Below, one piece after another: positions 1 through 7,566 of a stretch of DNA of 64,000 nt (the stretch's first letter is position 1; each line of letters opens with the position of its first letter). The DNA is taken from positions 62,001 to 126,000 of the forward strand of contig NZ_CP038033.1 in NCBI RefSeq assembly GCF_004421105.1, given 5' to 3'. This stretch comes from Nitrosococcus wardiae (GTDB lineage: Bacteria; Pseudomonadota; Gammaproteobacteria; Nitrosococcales; Nitrosococcaceae). The notes under the pieces were generated by a model that did no database searches, was not told where the DNA came from, and saw only the letters and a list, made by a program, of their open reading frames with translations. Made by a program: the position numbers and the translations under genes.

Positions 1-604
1 ATATGACGTGAAATCTCATGAAGCCGTGAATTCGGGCAATTCCCCGACCATCGATTCCTCCATCACCGGTTCTACCCGTAACTTCAACCTGCACGAATCC
101 AGACTCTCTCAGTAGCCGCTGAGTAAGCCGCTCAAAGGCATCGGGGGCGATCTCTTTTGTAAGCAGATGATAAAGTTCTTCATGCCACGAGTCGCTGTCA
201 ACGCTGTCAATATTACTTAACTCAATCGATTCGCTTCGATTAGTCTTTCGGGCTTTTTGTCGAGATACTTTTTTGTCTGCCTCGCGTACCGTTTTCACCA
301 CATCTTTAGGGTTTACCTTTCGCTTTTCGCGGGCAAGCGGTGTCAGGGCCCAGACGCCACGCGTAGAATTTTCCAGGAACCCGAACTTCTTCAGGTAGGT
401 CCGAGCCCAAGCCATTCGATAACCTATCTCTGTCAGGTTGCTTTTCTCTGGATTGTGAGGCACGGAGGCCAGCTCGTCATCGATGTCCTGCATTTCAATG
501 ACGGTCTCGTAGATTTCATCTATTGAACCTGATCCACCGAGCTCGAATAGCGCCTCCAGTAGCGGGTTCATTAGTGAATCGAATGTTGGCATTCGGTCTG
601 ACAT
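1..604 (-). CDS. mrr: Mrr-family restriction endonuclease, N-terminal part (continues off the left edge)
   Basis: Reading the minus strand from an ATG at 604 gives an open frame of about 201 codons that reaches base 1 without a stop. Residues 5-95 resemble the Mrr N-terminal winged-helix domain. From about residue 152 a restriction-endonuclease-like fold begins (AFERLTQRLLRESGF), with GDGGIDG at 180-186, the first acidic motif of the Mrr catalytic domain. The Q/E-x-K part of the active site lies outside the window. Mrr proteins are type IV enzymes that cut modified DNA. The start lies close behind the attC core site at 622, as is usual for an integron cassette gene. The ribosome-binding site is weak. 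A second in-frame ATG lies at residue 5. Confidence 0.85.
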   Translation of the reverse strand, partial: MSDRMPTFDSLMNPLLEALFELGGSGSIDEIYETVIEMQDIDDELASVPHNPEKSNLTEIGYRMAWARTYLKKFGFLENSTRGVWALTPLAREKRKVNPKDVVKTVREADKKVSRQKARKTNRSESIELSNIDSVDSDSWHEELYHLLTKEIAPDAFERLTQRLLRESGFVQVEVTGRTGDGGIDGRGIARIHGFMRFHVI

Positions 605-621
605 TCAGTACACCTTTATTC

Positions 622-714
622 ACCTAACGCTTTGCATCACCGGCAGCAAAAAGCAGAGCGACGAGGTACGAGGAGCGGCGCTTTTTGCTGTCCGAGTGCA
701 TGCGATTGTTAGGC
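622..714 (-). repeat. Integron-type attC site (59-base element)
   Basis: On the minus strand this 93-bp imperfect palindrome begins GCCTAAC, matching the R'' consensus RYYYAAC, and ends GTTAGGT, matching the R' consensus GTTRRRY. Long complementary arms lie between them, for example GCAGCAAAAAGC against GCTTTTTGCTGT. It starts 15 nt after the stop codon of the HEPN-motif gene and ends 12 nt before the mrr start codon. Both genes read the same way, which is the layout of two consecutive gene cassettes. No integron integrase gene is visible in the window, so this may be a solitary array or part of a larger one to the left. Confidence 0.85.
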
Positions 715-730
715 TTATAATGAATCATTG

Positions 731-1942
731 CTACCAATCCATATTTGCAGCTCGATCAAATTCCCAGCTCAAGTGCTCTACAAGCTGTTCCATTTCATCC
801 ACCGACTTCATAGCTGATGCATACGAGCCATCTTTGGCCATAGTCAGTATCAGCGGTAAATCACTTTCGATATACAGCTTAGCTGGTTCTCTTTCTTCCG
901 CCCAAAAGAACAAGATAAACCTTTCAATGAAGGCTATCACGTCTTCTTCATTGAACCCAAGATCACCGTAGAATGAAAAACGACTGGTTCCCTTTTGGTG
1001 CGGTAGTAGCAGCGGAACCGCGCCTGCCCCAGAATGAAAGCTACAAGCTTCACTATTCTTGCCAAACGCTCCATGGGCCATGTAGTTTCTTAACTGCCTT
1101 TTTACTACTACTAATTGGTCGTAGAATTCTTTAGCCGTTCTTTTATTGATATCTATCGCGGCCTTGAATTTGTTAGCCCACTCATTGTCTGCCAAGTCCG
1201 CCACATCTTCGCCAGTAACTGCCCTTCCATTCAAAGTGGCGCAATGAGTGAATACATGCTCAGTCCAGCTAAAAAACGAATCAATTGCTGATAGAGCTAA
1301 CCATTCAGCATTTCTTCTTAGCTCAAAATTTGGCATATGAATTGAAGTATTACCCCCTTCATGCTTGGTGATAATTCGCTCCTCAGCTCGCTCCTTAGCC
1401 TCACGGCTTAGTTCTCTATACCTCTCCAAGAAGTACTGAAGCTTTTCAAACAGGCGCCGATGATGGTTTTTTACATTCAGCTTTGATTCCTTTGCTGCTT
1501 CTTGGGCTAGCCATTCAAAATAAGGTCTTGCTAATTTCACACCCTTGTGGATTCTTTTAACAATCTCCTTTGCTTCGCATTCTTGGCTCTTGGCATCATG
1601 CGCAAACACACCAACACCAAATTTTCTATGCTCAATGAGAAATGCCACGCCATTGAAATCGATTGGCACTGACCATGAGATTTTTTCAAATTGACCGAGA
1701 TTCTTAAAACCGAGCAGTTCTACCAACAAGAAATAACAAAGGTAATACTCTGGCAAAGAACGACCTGTATCCGTTCTTTGGGCGTTGAACAGGAATTTGT
1801 CTTCTGCCTTTGTCTGGTCAGTAATTGGCGCAATAGGAGATATAGCCTTCAACACCTTATCCTTAAGGTCAGCCACATCATTTAGAAATTGGTACGTCTT
1901 TGCCATTGCTGATTTAAAGCCTAACAGAAACTTTCTAGCCAT
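731..1942 (-). CDS. Cassette-borne hypothetical protein with a HEPN-type RNxxxH motif
   Basis: 403 residues, with no family I can name. The central part (about 160-195) is rich in charged helix, and residues 285-290 read RNYMAH, matching the RNxxxH motif of HEPN-superfamily ribonucleases. The surrounding sequence is predicted helical, as that fold would need. HEPN proteins often act in toxin-antitoxin or abortive-infection systems, so an RNA-cutting defence role is a reasonable guess but only a guess. No signal peptide or membrane segment is seen. The gene ends 15 nt before the attC site and so looks like the body of an integron cassette. No attC or attI could be found upstream of its start. 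ATG at 1942 was used; Met13 is an alternative. Confidence 0.6.
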   Translation of the reverse strand: MARKFLLGFKSAMAKTYQFLNDVADLKDKVLKAISPIAPITDQTKAEDKFLFNAQRTDTGRSLPEYYLCYFLLVELLGFKNLGQFEKISWSVPIDFNGVAFLIEHRKFGVGVFAHDAKSQECEAKEIVKRIHKGVKLARPYFEWLAQEAAKESKLNVKNHHRRLFEKLQYFLERYRELSREAKERAEERIITKHEGGNTSIHMPNFELRRNAEWLALSAIDSFFSWTEHVFTHCATLNGRAVTGEDVADLADNEWANKFKAAIDINKRTAKEFYDQLVVVKRQLRNYMAHGAFGKNSEACSFHSGAGAVPLLLPHQKGTSRFSFYGDLGFNEEDVIAFIERFILFFWAEEREPAKLYIESDLPLILTMAKDGSYASAMKSVDEMEQLVEHLSWEFDRAANMDW

Positions 1943-2387
1943 AAGAAGTTGATACTTTACTCAGTATGGCCTTAATTATCCAGCAACAACAACAAGTTAT
2001 ACAGAGAGCCACAATTTCTCTAGGATTGTTATGGATAAGTCAACGCCCTCCAAGAGGCGGGTACTTACTTCCCTCCAATCCCCCACCCATAACCCCTTTC
2101 CGTTTTTCTTTGCTTTTTATCCACAAGAGCAACCCACCAACAAACACCCCGTTTTTAATGTTGCTATCAAGCCAACTTTATAAACATCCCTCTTCCATTA
2201 AGTCATCAGGCATATCCTGGATTAAAATATAATATTTTTTAAATCAGAGTCTTGAAAATATCACGCCCCTTCGATCACCCACTTGGCACGGCACCTGCAA
2301 TTTGTTGGGCAAGCACCGAAAAAACTTTCGGTTCCCAATTTAAAGCTTGATGAATGACTTAACTTTTTATTTAAAGGAGAACACACC
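1943..2387. other. Intergenic region between the cassette gene and the peptide genes
   Basis: 445 bp with no convincing gene on either strand. It has a pyrimidine-rich stretch near 2060-2120 and an AT-rich part near 2220-2245. The only clear signal is the sigma-54 promoter at 2283-2299, listed separately. No second attC or attI site was found here. Confidence 0.6.
2283..2299 (+). promoter_or_regulatory. Sigma-54 (-24/-12) promoter of the double-glycine peptide genes
   Basis: TTGGCACGGCACCTGCA matches the RpoN consensus YTGGCACGrNNNTTGCW with one mismatch (C for the first T of TTGC). The invariant GG (2285-2286) and GC (2297-2298) are exactly 10 nt apart. The predicted start of transcription is near 2310, which leaves a leader of about 78 nt before the first peptide gene. 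No activator binding site was recognised upstream. Confidence 0.75.
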
Positions 2388-2678
2388 ATGAGCACACTCT
2401 TTATCGCCGATCTAGCCGAGAGCAAAACCCTGGACCAGGACGCCATGACTTCCATCCGCGGCGGTATGCGCGCCCTTGAGAGCCGGAAGCTTTACTGGGG
2501 ACCTAGGGGGGACCGCTTCGTTTCCGTCAACCCAGTCCAGTCCATTGACCAGTTCCAGGGCATTAATAATGCGGTAGGCAACAATGTGGCCAACTTCGGG
2601 TTCTCTGATGTGCGCAACACCAACACTCAGAACCAGCATGCTCAGAACAATGTGAATGTGGGTGGGTTTCTTCTCTAA
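2388..2678 (+). CDS. Small peptide precursor with double-glycine leader (copy 1)
   Basis: 96 residues. The first 26 (MSTLFIADLAESKTLDQDAM then TSIRGG) have the form of a bacteriocin-type double-glycine leader: acidic/hydrophobic, LD at 15-16 and GG at 25-26. The 70-residue remainder is Asn- and Gln-rich and contains DQFQGINNAVGNNVANFGF, also found in the next gene. A good Shine-Dalgarno site (AAAGGAGA) lies 8-9 nt before the ATG. Such leaders direct export by peptidase-containing ABC transporters in known bacteriocin and RiPP systems. No transporter or modifying enzyme is in this window, so the exporter must lie elsewhere or the leader serves another purpose. The product is unknown. Confidence 0.8.
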   Translation: MSTLFIADLAESKTLDQDAMTSIRGGMRALESRKLYWGPRGDRFVSVNPVQSIDQFQGINNAVGNNVANFGFSDVRNTNTQNQHAQNNVNVGGFLL

Positions 2679-2702
2679 ACTCAATCCGGCCTAGATGAAC
2701 GA

Positions 2703-2720
2703 GGGGGGCCAAAGCCCCCC
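2703..2720 (+). other. GC-rich hairpin between the two peptide genes
   Basis: Seven-base perfect stem GGGGGGC/GCCCCCC with a CAAA loop. It sits just before the Shine-Dalgarno site of the second peptide gene and has no U-tract, so it is more likely a processing or stability element than a full terminator. It could set the ratio of the two peptides. Confidence 0.6.
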
Positions 2721-2740
2721 GCTTGAAGGAGGAAAGTAAC

Positions 2741-3010
2741 ATGACGTCCATTACCATTGCCGATTTAGCTATAAGTAAAACCCTGGACTCCCGGCAGATG
2801 ACCACCCTGCGGGGTGGAAAGGCCCTCGGGCTTCCCGGCTTGAACTTTGCCAATGTGGCCGTTGATATCGATTTGAACCAGGAGATTAACCAGTTCCAGT
2901 CCCTGAATATCAATGCCGCCAATAACGTGGCTAACTTTGGCTTGTTTGCCCCCAATATCAGCCCGACGCTGAGCCAAGGCGCGCCCGTGACCACCAACCT
3001 CTTTACCTAA
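2741..3010 (+). CDS. Small peptide precursor with double-glycine leader (copy 2)
   Basis: 89 residues from the ATG at 2741, preceded by a strong AAGGAGGA site. A TTG at 2723 lies upstream of that site and is not likely to be used. The 26-residue leader (MTSITIADLAISKTLDSRQM then TTLRGG) is almost collinear with that of copy 1, sharing IADLA-SKTLD---MT--RGG. The 63-residue remainder shares INQFQ-LN---NNVANFG with copy 1 but otherwise differs. The two genes are 62 bp apart and almost certainly one transcript from the sigma-54 promoter. The conserved N/Q-rich segment could be a recognition site, a structural repeat or an assembly motif; its role is not known. Confidence 0.8.
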   Translation: MTSITIADLAISKTLDSRQMTTLRGGKALGLPGLNFANVAVDIDLNQEINQFQSLNINAANNVANFGLFAPNISPTLSQGAPVTTNLFT

Positions 3011-3018
3011 AATACCGC

Positions 3019-3046
3019 CACCGCCCCCTTCACGGGGGCTGCGGTG
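3019..3046 (+). terminator. Terminator-like hairpin after the peptide genes
   Basis: CACCG-CCCCC (3019-3028) pairs with GGGGG (3034-3038) and CGGTG (3042-3046), a strong stem starting 8 nt after the second peptide stop. The following bases are not a U-tract, so termination may be weak or Rho-assisted. Confidence 0.55.
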
Positions 3047-3225
3047 TTGAGGCATCTCCCCTCATCTATATATACTTAGAGCCCAATTGGAATTGTCCGA
3101 CAAGGATAAGCAATGGCTGAACCCTGAGCCCATTACTAATGCATGATTCAAGACCCTTAATATTCCCGGGCTTAGACGCTTTTTAAATGTACAGCGCAAG
3201 ACCTGGCTCCGTTATATTAGGCCAT

Positions 3226-3444
3226 TTATAGCTTTTTCCATTCTTCTTTACTGATTTGTGCCTGCCTCAATATTCTTGCCAGAAGCTCCTTGCCAATATC
3301 CCCTTGGTGTGGATTGGGAATACGGATAGTCACGCTACCTCTGATCATAAACTGATGCCTTCCACCTGAATAAGGACCCTCAAAGCCAAACTGCCGTAGG
3401 TAATAGATTAATTCCCGCCGTTTGATGGGTCCGAAAACAGGCAT
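3226..3444 (-). CDS. hicA: HicA-type mRNA interferase toxin
   Basis: 72 residues, the usual length for HicA. The double-stranded-RNA-binding-like fold is marked by YSGGRHQFMIRG, with the catalytic His at residue 30, then IPNPHQGDIGKELLARIL. HicA cuts mRNA and is held inactive by HicB. The gene overlaps the upstream hicB stop by one base (TAATG), so the pair is translated as a coupled unit in the order hicB-hicA. It is intact. Confidence 0.9.
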   Translation of the reverse strand: MPVFGPIKRRELIYYLRQFGFEGPYSGGRHQFMIRGSVTIRIPNPHQGDIGKELLARILRQAQISKEEWKKL

Positions 3445-3686
3445 TAAACAATTTCTTTTATTGTTAATTCAATTCCATCGATCACTGGCATGTCTAAATT
3501 TTTATGAACCCTAAATAAGATCCACTCTTCCAACACTTCTTCTAGTTGCTCCCGGCACTCTTCCAGTGAAGCGGCATTCGCATAAACTCCTCTGCATGGC
3601 GGAATTTCGCCATAAAATGAGCCATCATCGGAAAGAATCTCATACTGTGCATGGCGCATAGCCGCTTGCATGTATTGCATTAGCAT
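3444..3686 (-). CDS. hicB: HicB-type antitoxin
   Basis: 80 residues from the ATG at 3686. The family-typical N-terminus (QYMQAAMRHAQYEIL) is followed by DDGSFYGEIPPCRGVYANA and the helix LEECREQLEEVLEEWIL, which form the HicB partial RNase-H fold. A TTG at 3690-3692 could be an earlier start, but family alignments and the GGGA site favour 3686. HicB neutralises HicA and usually represses its own promoter. This short form has no separate C-terminal DNA-binding domain. Confidence 0.88.
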   Translation of the reverse strand: MLMQYMQAAMRHAQYEILSDDGSFYGEIPPCRGVYANAASLEECREQLEEVLEEWILFRVHKNLDMPVIDGIELTIKEIV

Positions 3687-3720
3687 TGGCAACTGTTCCC
3701 TATTAAAATATCGCGCTTAT

Positions 3721-3737
3721 TTGGCACCTATATTGCT
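3721..3737 (+). promoter_or_regulatory. Orphan sigma-54-like promoter
   Basis: TTGGCACCTATATTGCT has the RpoN core TGGCAC-N5-TTGCT, with GG (3723-3724) and GC (3735-3736) exactly 10 nt apart. It points right, away from hicBA, into a stretch with no gene. Hairpins at 3779-3798 (GCAGCG/CGCTGC, followed by a pyrimidine run) and 3819-3843 (GTGTGCA/TGCACAC) lie just downstream. It may drive a small RNA, or be left over from a lost gene. Confidence 0.45.
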
Positions 3738-3942
3738 TAGAAGCTGCTGGAAAACCCTTTTGCTAGGATAGGTTGAGTGCAGCGAACCCTATCGCTGCTC
3801 CCCCTTTCCCTTTCGATGGTGTGCATCGCCGTGCTCTGCACACCCTACTCCATAGGGGCAGTTGAGATTTTCTAAAAGGTGCGGAGATAGGGCCGTCCGC
3901 TTTCCGAAACTCTTCAGCGCAGGAATCTTTCATTCTTTTTCC

Positions 3943-4344
3943 TCACCTGTTGACAAACATCTGATTCAGATTGATCTCAAGCTCAGGAAAGGTGGCGACG
4001 GTTAACGTCCCCTTGCCTTCCATAATGTTAGGCTTGCCATAGCCGCCCTTCCCATCCCTTAACCATACCGTCACCAGCTTATCGGTGGGGTGCTCTACTC
4101 GTCAGCCTCATCGCTCTTCGGTAGGCGCACATCAAAGGGAGCTACATAGACGCGGCAGGGTCGATCAAGGAAAAAGTTGGCAACCTCTGTCGGGACAGTT
4201 CCAATAGTATTTCTTGGTGCTTTCGGCTTGGCGCTGGTGCCATGCCATAAGCCACACCGTCAATCAGTTCCCACCGTTTCTCTTTCGGCCATGTGAGATA
4301 ATCCCCGTAGGTGTCCCCCCTTGCCGATCTTTGGCGAGCGTCAT
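3943..4344 (-). pseudogene. Decayed Uma2-family (DUF820) endonuclease gene
   Basis: From an ATG at 4344 with a GGAGG site, the minus strand encodes Uma2-like pieces in different frames: MTLAKD at the start, then YGDYLTWPKEKRWELIDGV, then VANFFLDRPCRVYVAPFDVR followed by a stop. After the stop comes a separate C-terminal piece, DKLVTVWLRDGKGGYGKP through MFVNR and a stop at 3943. At least two frameshifts are needed. The central catalytic part (the VQPDI...VEVLSPST region of intact members) is missing. The locus is 402 bp, against about 560-600 bp for an intact gene. It is clearly non-functional. Confidence 0.8.
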
Positions 4345-4376
4345 CCCGGTTCCTCCTTTTATCCCCTTCCCTCTTG

Positions 4377-6566
4377 CTAATGCTCCTCCAATACCACTCG
4401 CCCAGGCTGACGCTCCTTGCGCCAGTAGAGCATCATTGCAGGCATGGCCACTAACACCAAGACCGCCAAAATCACCCACAAGGGCCAGATCACCGGGCGA
4501 TTCCATTCAGCCCGCAACTGGGCCCGTAGTTGCGGATCAATGCGGCGGTACTTCAAGGTATTGTTCGCCATCAAGTTAGGTTTGACATTGAAATTCCAAG
4601 CATGGAGCAAGTTCACTTGCTTGGGATGATAGCCCCAAACCCAAGGGGCATCCTGGCGGGCAATAGCCACCATTTCCTGGATAATCATCCGACGCTCTAA
4701 ACCGTTTTCCATACTTTTCATCTGCCCAAAAAGGCGATTGAATTCCGGGTTGCTATAGTTGGCTGCGTTCTCGCCCCCATGTTTGGCCTTGCCCTCGGGT
4801 CCATAGAGCAAAAATAAAAAATTCTCTGGATCGGGATAATCCGCGTTCCACCCCCATTGGAAGATCTGGGCATTGCCCTGGCGCATCTTGTCTTGAAAGC
4901 GGTTGTAGTCGGTATCGCGCACCACCAACTGGATATTTAATTTCCGAAATTGCTTCCGCATCCAGCTCAGTAAAGCAGCGCTGTCCGGGCCTCTGCTGGT
5001 GGTATCAAAATGCAACAAGAGGGGTTTGCCGGTCTCGGCGTCCCGGCCATTGGGATAACCGGCTTCAGTCAACAGCCGGCGGGCTGTTTGCAGAGACTTG
5101 CGGCGAAGTTGCCCCTGTTCCCATTCGTATACATAAGGGTTAATCCCCTTTTCGCCGCTTTCATAGCCGAAAATTCCCGGAGGCAAGGGACCTTGGGCGG
5201 CAATCCCACGACCATTGGCAAAGATGGAGATAAATTCCTCGTAGTCGATGGCAATGGAAATGGCCTGGCGCAGCTTACGGGCCCGCTCGCTATACCCTCC
5301 CACCACCGGGTCCAACATATTAAAGCCCACATAATAGGTGGAAGTGCCAATGGCCGTGACCAGCTTGATGCCCTTAGCCTCCATCTCTGCCGTCAAGCTG
5401 AGCTCGCCTCCGCCGGAAATACGCAAAGCTTGATCAAAACTGTCCGAAGCTACTTCGGAAGCATCGTAGTATCCTTGCAAAAATTTATTCCAGTAGGGAA
5501 TGCTTTCCTTCTCCAGACTAAACACCACCCGATCAATGAAAGGCAAGGGTTCGCCCCCATCCGCCAGGAGACCTGCGGTCTCATCCTCGGGCTCCCCCTC
5601 AGTGGGATAAGTTTCCCCATGAAAGTTCGGATTGCGTTCCAGCACCATACGGCGGTTAGGATCATTTTCCGTCAGCATGTAGGGTCCCGTCCCCACAGGG
5701 TACCAATCCAGGTTCAAATTGCGCTCGGCCATGCCCGACTGTGAATAAAACCGATCCGCTTCCCAGGGTACGGGGGCGAAAAAAGGCATGGCCAGCCAAT
5801 AGCGCAATTGGGGGTATTTGCCTTCGATGGTCAATCGATAAGTATAGCGGTCCACGACCTCTACCCCTGCTAGGGGATAGGCACGAAGATCTAGATACCC
5901 ATCCTGGGTACCGGCTTGGGCTGCGGCCAAAGTTTGGGTATATTCTTTCAATCCCGCAATATAGTGGTTCATCAGGCCCAAAATGGGGGAATGGACCTTA
6001 GGGTGAGCCAAACGTTTAATCTGGTAGACATAATCCGCCGCGACCAATTCCCGGGTGCCGGTGCGAGGAAAATCGCCAAGCCTATAAATTCCCTCCAGCT
6101 CCCCCGGAGTTAGGTTATGGTAGAGCAACCGGCCCGCTTCGTCTTTGGCCAATGCCGGATGGGGTTGGTAATAAATTCCCGGTCGGATCCGAATCTCATA
6201 AACGCTATAAGCAACTTCATAGGCGGAGGCCTCCTCGGGGAGAAGATTACCCGCCGCGTCTAAGTAAGTGACCTGGGGCAGGGATTCGGCGGTCAAAGGC
6301 GCTAGGGTATAGGGGCGCAGCAGATAGTGATATTGCAAGGGAGGCTCGTAGATCTGGCCGGTAAAGATCACCTCGTTGGCACTATAGGAACGGGCCGGAT
6401 CTAAGGTCTTGGGACGCAAATTAAAACTTGAATAGGCCACGTTATGGGCACCCTCAGTATGGGGGTAGGGATTATTCCAGATTTCCCCCGTACAAGCCGT
6501 TAGCCACAGAAGGCAGAAGCTTCCTATCCAACGCCGGAGAGCAGAGAGCAAAAAAGCTATTAACAT
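4377..6566 (-). CDS. Family 5 extracellular solute-binding lipoprotein (oligopeptide type)
   Basis: 729 residues. A lipoprotein signal peptide ends in LTAC near residue 25. The long SBP_bac_5 domain fills most of the protein, with the family-typical YNRFQDKMRQGNAQIFQWGW and YPDPENFL. Unusually, the C-terminus adds a membrane segment (WPLWVILAVLVLVAMPAMML) and a short basic tail, so the protein may be held in the inner membrane at its C-end. Relatives bind peptides, nickel or other small solutes for ABC import. No permease or ATPase gene is adjacent, so substrate and partner are unknown. It is larger than typical OppA (about 540 residues). Confidence 0.85.
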   Translation of the reverse strand: MLIAFLLSALRRWIGSFCLLWLTACTGEIWNNPYPHTEGAHNVAYSSFNLRPKTLDPARSYSANEVIFTGQIYEPPLQYHYLLRPYTLAPLTAESLPQVTYLDAAGNLLPEEASAYEVAYSVYEIRIRPGIYYQPHPALAKDEAGRLLYHNLTPGELEGIYRLGDFPRTGTRELVAADYVYQIKRLAHPKVHSPILGLMNHYIAGLKEYTQTLAAAQAGTQDGYLDLRAYPLAGVEVVDRYTYRLTIEGKYPQLRYWLAMPFFAPVPWEADRFYSQSGMAERNLNLDWYPVGTGPYMLTENDPNRRMVLERNPNFHGETYPTEGEPEDETAGLLADGGEPLPFIDRVVFSLEKESIPYWNKFLQGYYDASEVASDSFDQALRISGGGELSLTAEMEAKGIKLVTAIGTSTYYVGFNMLDPVVGGYSERARKLRQAISIAIDYEEFISIFANGRGIAAQGPLPPGIFGYESGEKGINPYVYEWEQGQLRRKSLQTARRLLTEAGYPNGRDAETGKPLLLHFDTTSRGPDSAALLSWMRKQFRKLNIQLVVRDTDYNRFQDKMRQGNAQIFQWGWNADYPDPENFLFLLYGPEGKAKHGGENAANYSNPEFNRLFGQMKSMENGLERRMIIQEMVAIARQDAPWVWGYHPKQVNLLHAWNFNVKPNLMANNTLKYRRIDPQLRAQLRAEWNRPVIWPLWVILAVLVLVAMPAMMLYWRKERQPGRVVLEEH

Positions 6567-6691
6567 GTTTGCAAAACGTTCACTATAAGCTCATTCAGAG
6601 AAAAGTCCCCTTTCTCCCCTTTCGGAAAGGGACAATTTCGGGTAGTTTTACCCGCCAACTTCTGAGAAAAAAAATTTGAGGAGTCATACTT

Positions 6692-7471
6692 ATGGGTTTT
6701 CTAGCAGATAAAAAGGTCCTCGTTGTGGGCGTTGCCAGCCCCCGCTCCATTGCCTGGGGAATCGCCCAAGCCATGAGGCGAGAAGGTGCCGAATTGGCGT
6801 TGACCTACCAAAACGAAAAGCTCCAAGGGCGAATTGAAAAGCTAGCCTCCCAATGTGATACCGACATTACCCTGCCCTGCGATGTCAGCAGCGACGAGCA
6901 AATCGAAGCCCTATTTACCCACCTAGACGATTATTGGGACCATGTGGATATCATTGTCCACTCGGTGGCCTTTGCCCCCCGTGACCAATTGCAAGGGGAT
7001 TACCTCGAAAGCGTCACCCGGGATGGTTTTCGCATCGCTCATGACATCAGCTCTTACAGTTTTGCCGCCCTTGCGAAAGCAGGCCGAACCATGATGCATG
7101 GCCGCAAGGGCGCCCTCCTGACCCTCAGCTATCTCGGGGCGGAACGGACCATTCCTAACTATAATGTCATGGGGGTGGCGAAAGCCAGTCTTGAGGCTAA
7201 TGTGCGCTATATGGCTACCGCCCTGGGGCCAGAGGGAACCCGAGTCAATGCCATCTCCGCTGGCCCCATTAAGACTCTAGCGGCAGCAGGCATTGATAAT
7301 TTCAATAAGTTCCTGACTTATTCCGAGCGCAATACTCCCCTTAGACGCAATGTCACCACGGAAGAAGTGGGCAATGTGGCTGCTTTCCTCTGCTCCGATT
7401 TGGCCTCGGGAATTACGGGTGAAATCGTCTATGTGGATGGAGGCTACCATATTGTCGGCATGGGCGAATAA
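6692..7471 (+). CDS. fabI: Enoyl-[acyl-carrier-protein] reductase (NADH)
   Basis: 259 residues, the usual FabI length. It carries out the last reduction of each type II fatty-acid elongation cycle in the cytoplasm. The cofactor-binding start [13 protein letters not shown], the catalytic pair Tyr147 and Tyr157, and Lys164 (YNVMGVAK) are present. The FabI-type Y-x6-K spacing separates it from ordinary short-chain dehydrogenases. A GAGGAG site lies upstream of the ATG. It stands alone between the divergent binding-protein gene and a symporter gene. Confidence 0.95.
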   Translation: MGFLADKKVLVVGVASPRSIAWGIAQAMRREGAELALTYQNEKLQGRIEKLASQCDTDITLPCDVSSDEQIEALFTHLDDYWDHVDIIVHSVAFAPRDQLQGDYLESVTRDGFRIAHDISSYSFAALAKAGRTMMHGRKGALLTLSYLGAERTIPNYNVMGVAKASLEANVRYMATALGPEGTRVNAISAGPIKTLAAAGIDNFNKFLTYSERNTPLRRNVTTEEVGNVAAFLCSDLASGITGEIVYVDGGYHIVGMGE

Positions 7472-7566
7472 CTGTAAACCGCTATCGGATTGGCCCCGGC
7501 CCTTGGGGCGCCACAACATGTAATTGCCCTTAATTAAGCACAACTTAAAACCAGGTTCTCTAAATT

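Noticed and set aside
3081-3150. Short frame reading QLELSDKDKQWLNPEPITNA before a stop, after the peptide genes
   Set aside because: Looks protein-like but too short, without start signal or recognisable family; may be a gene remnant.
7472-7566. GC-rich hairpin between fabI and the symporter gene, considered as a terminator
   Set aside because: The stem is short and has no T-run; evidence too weak to list.
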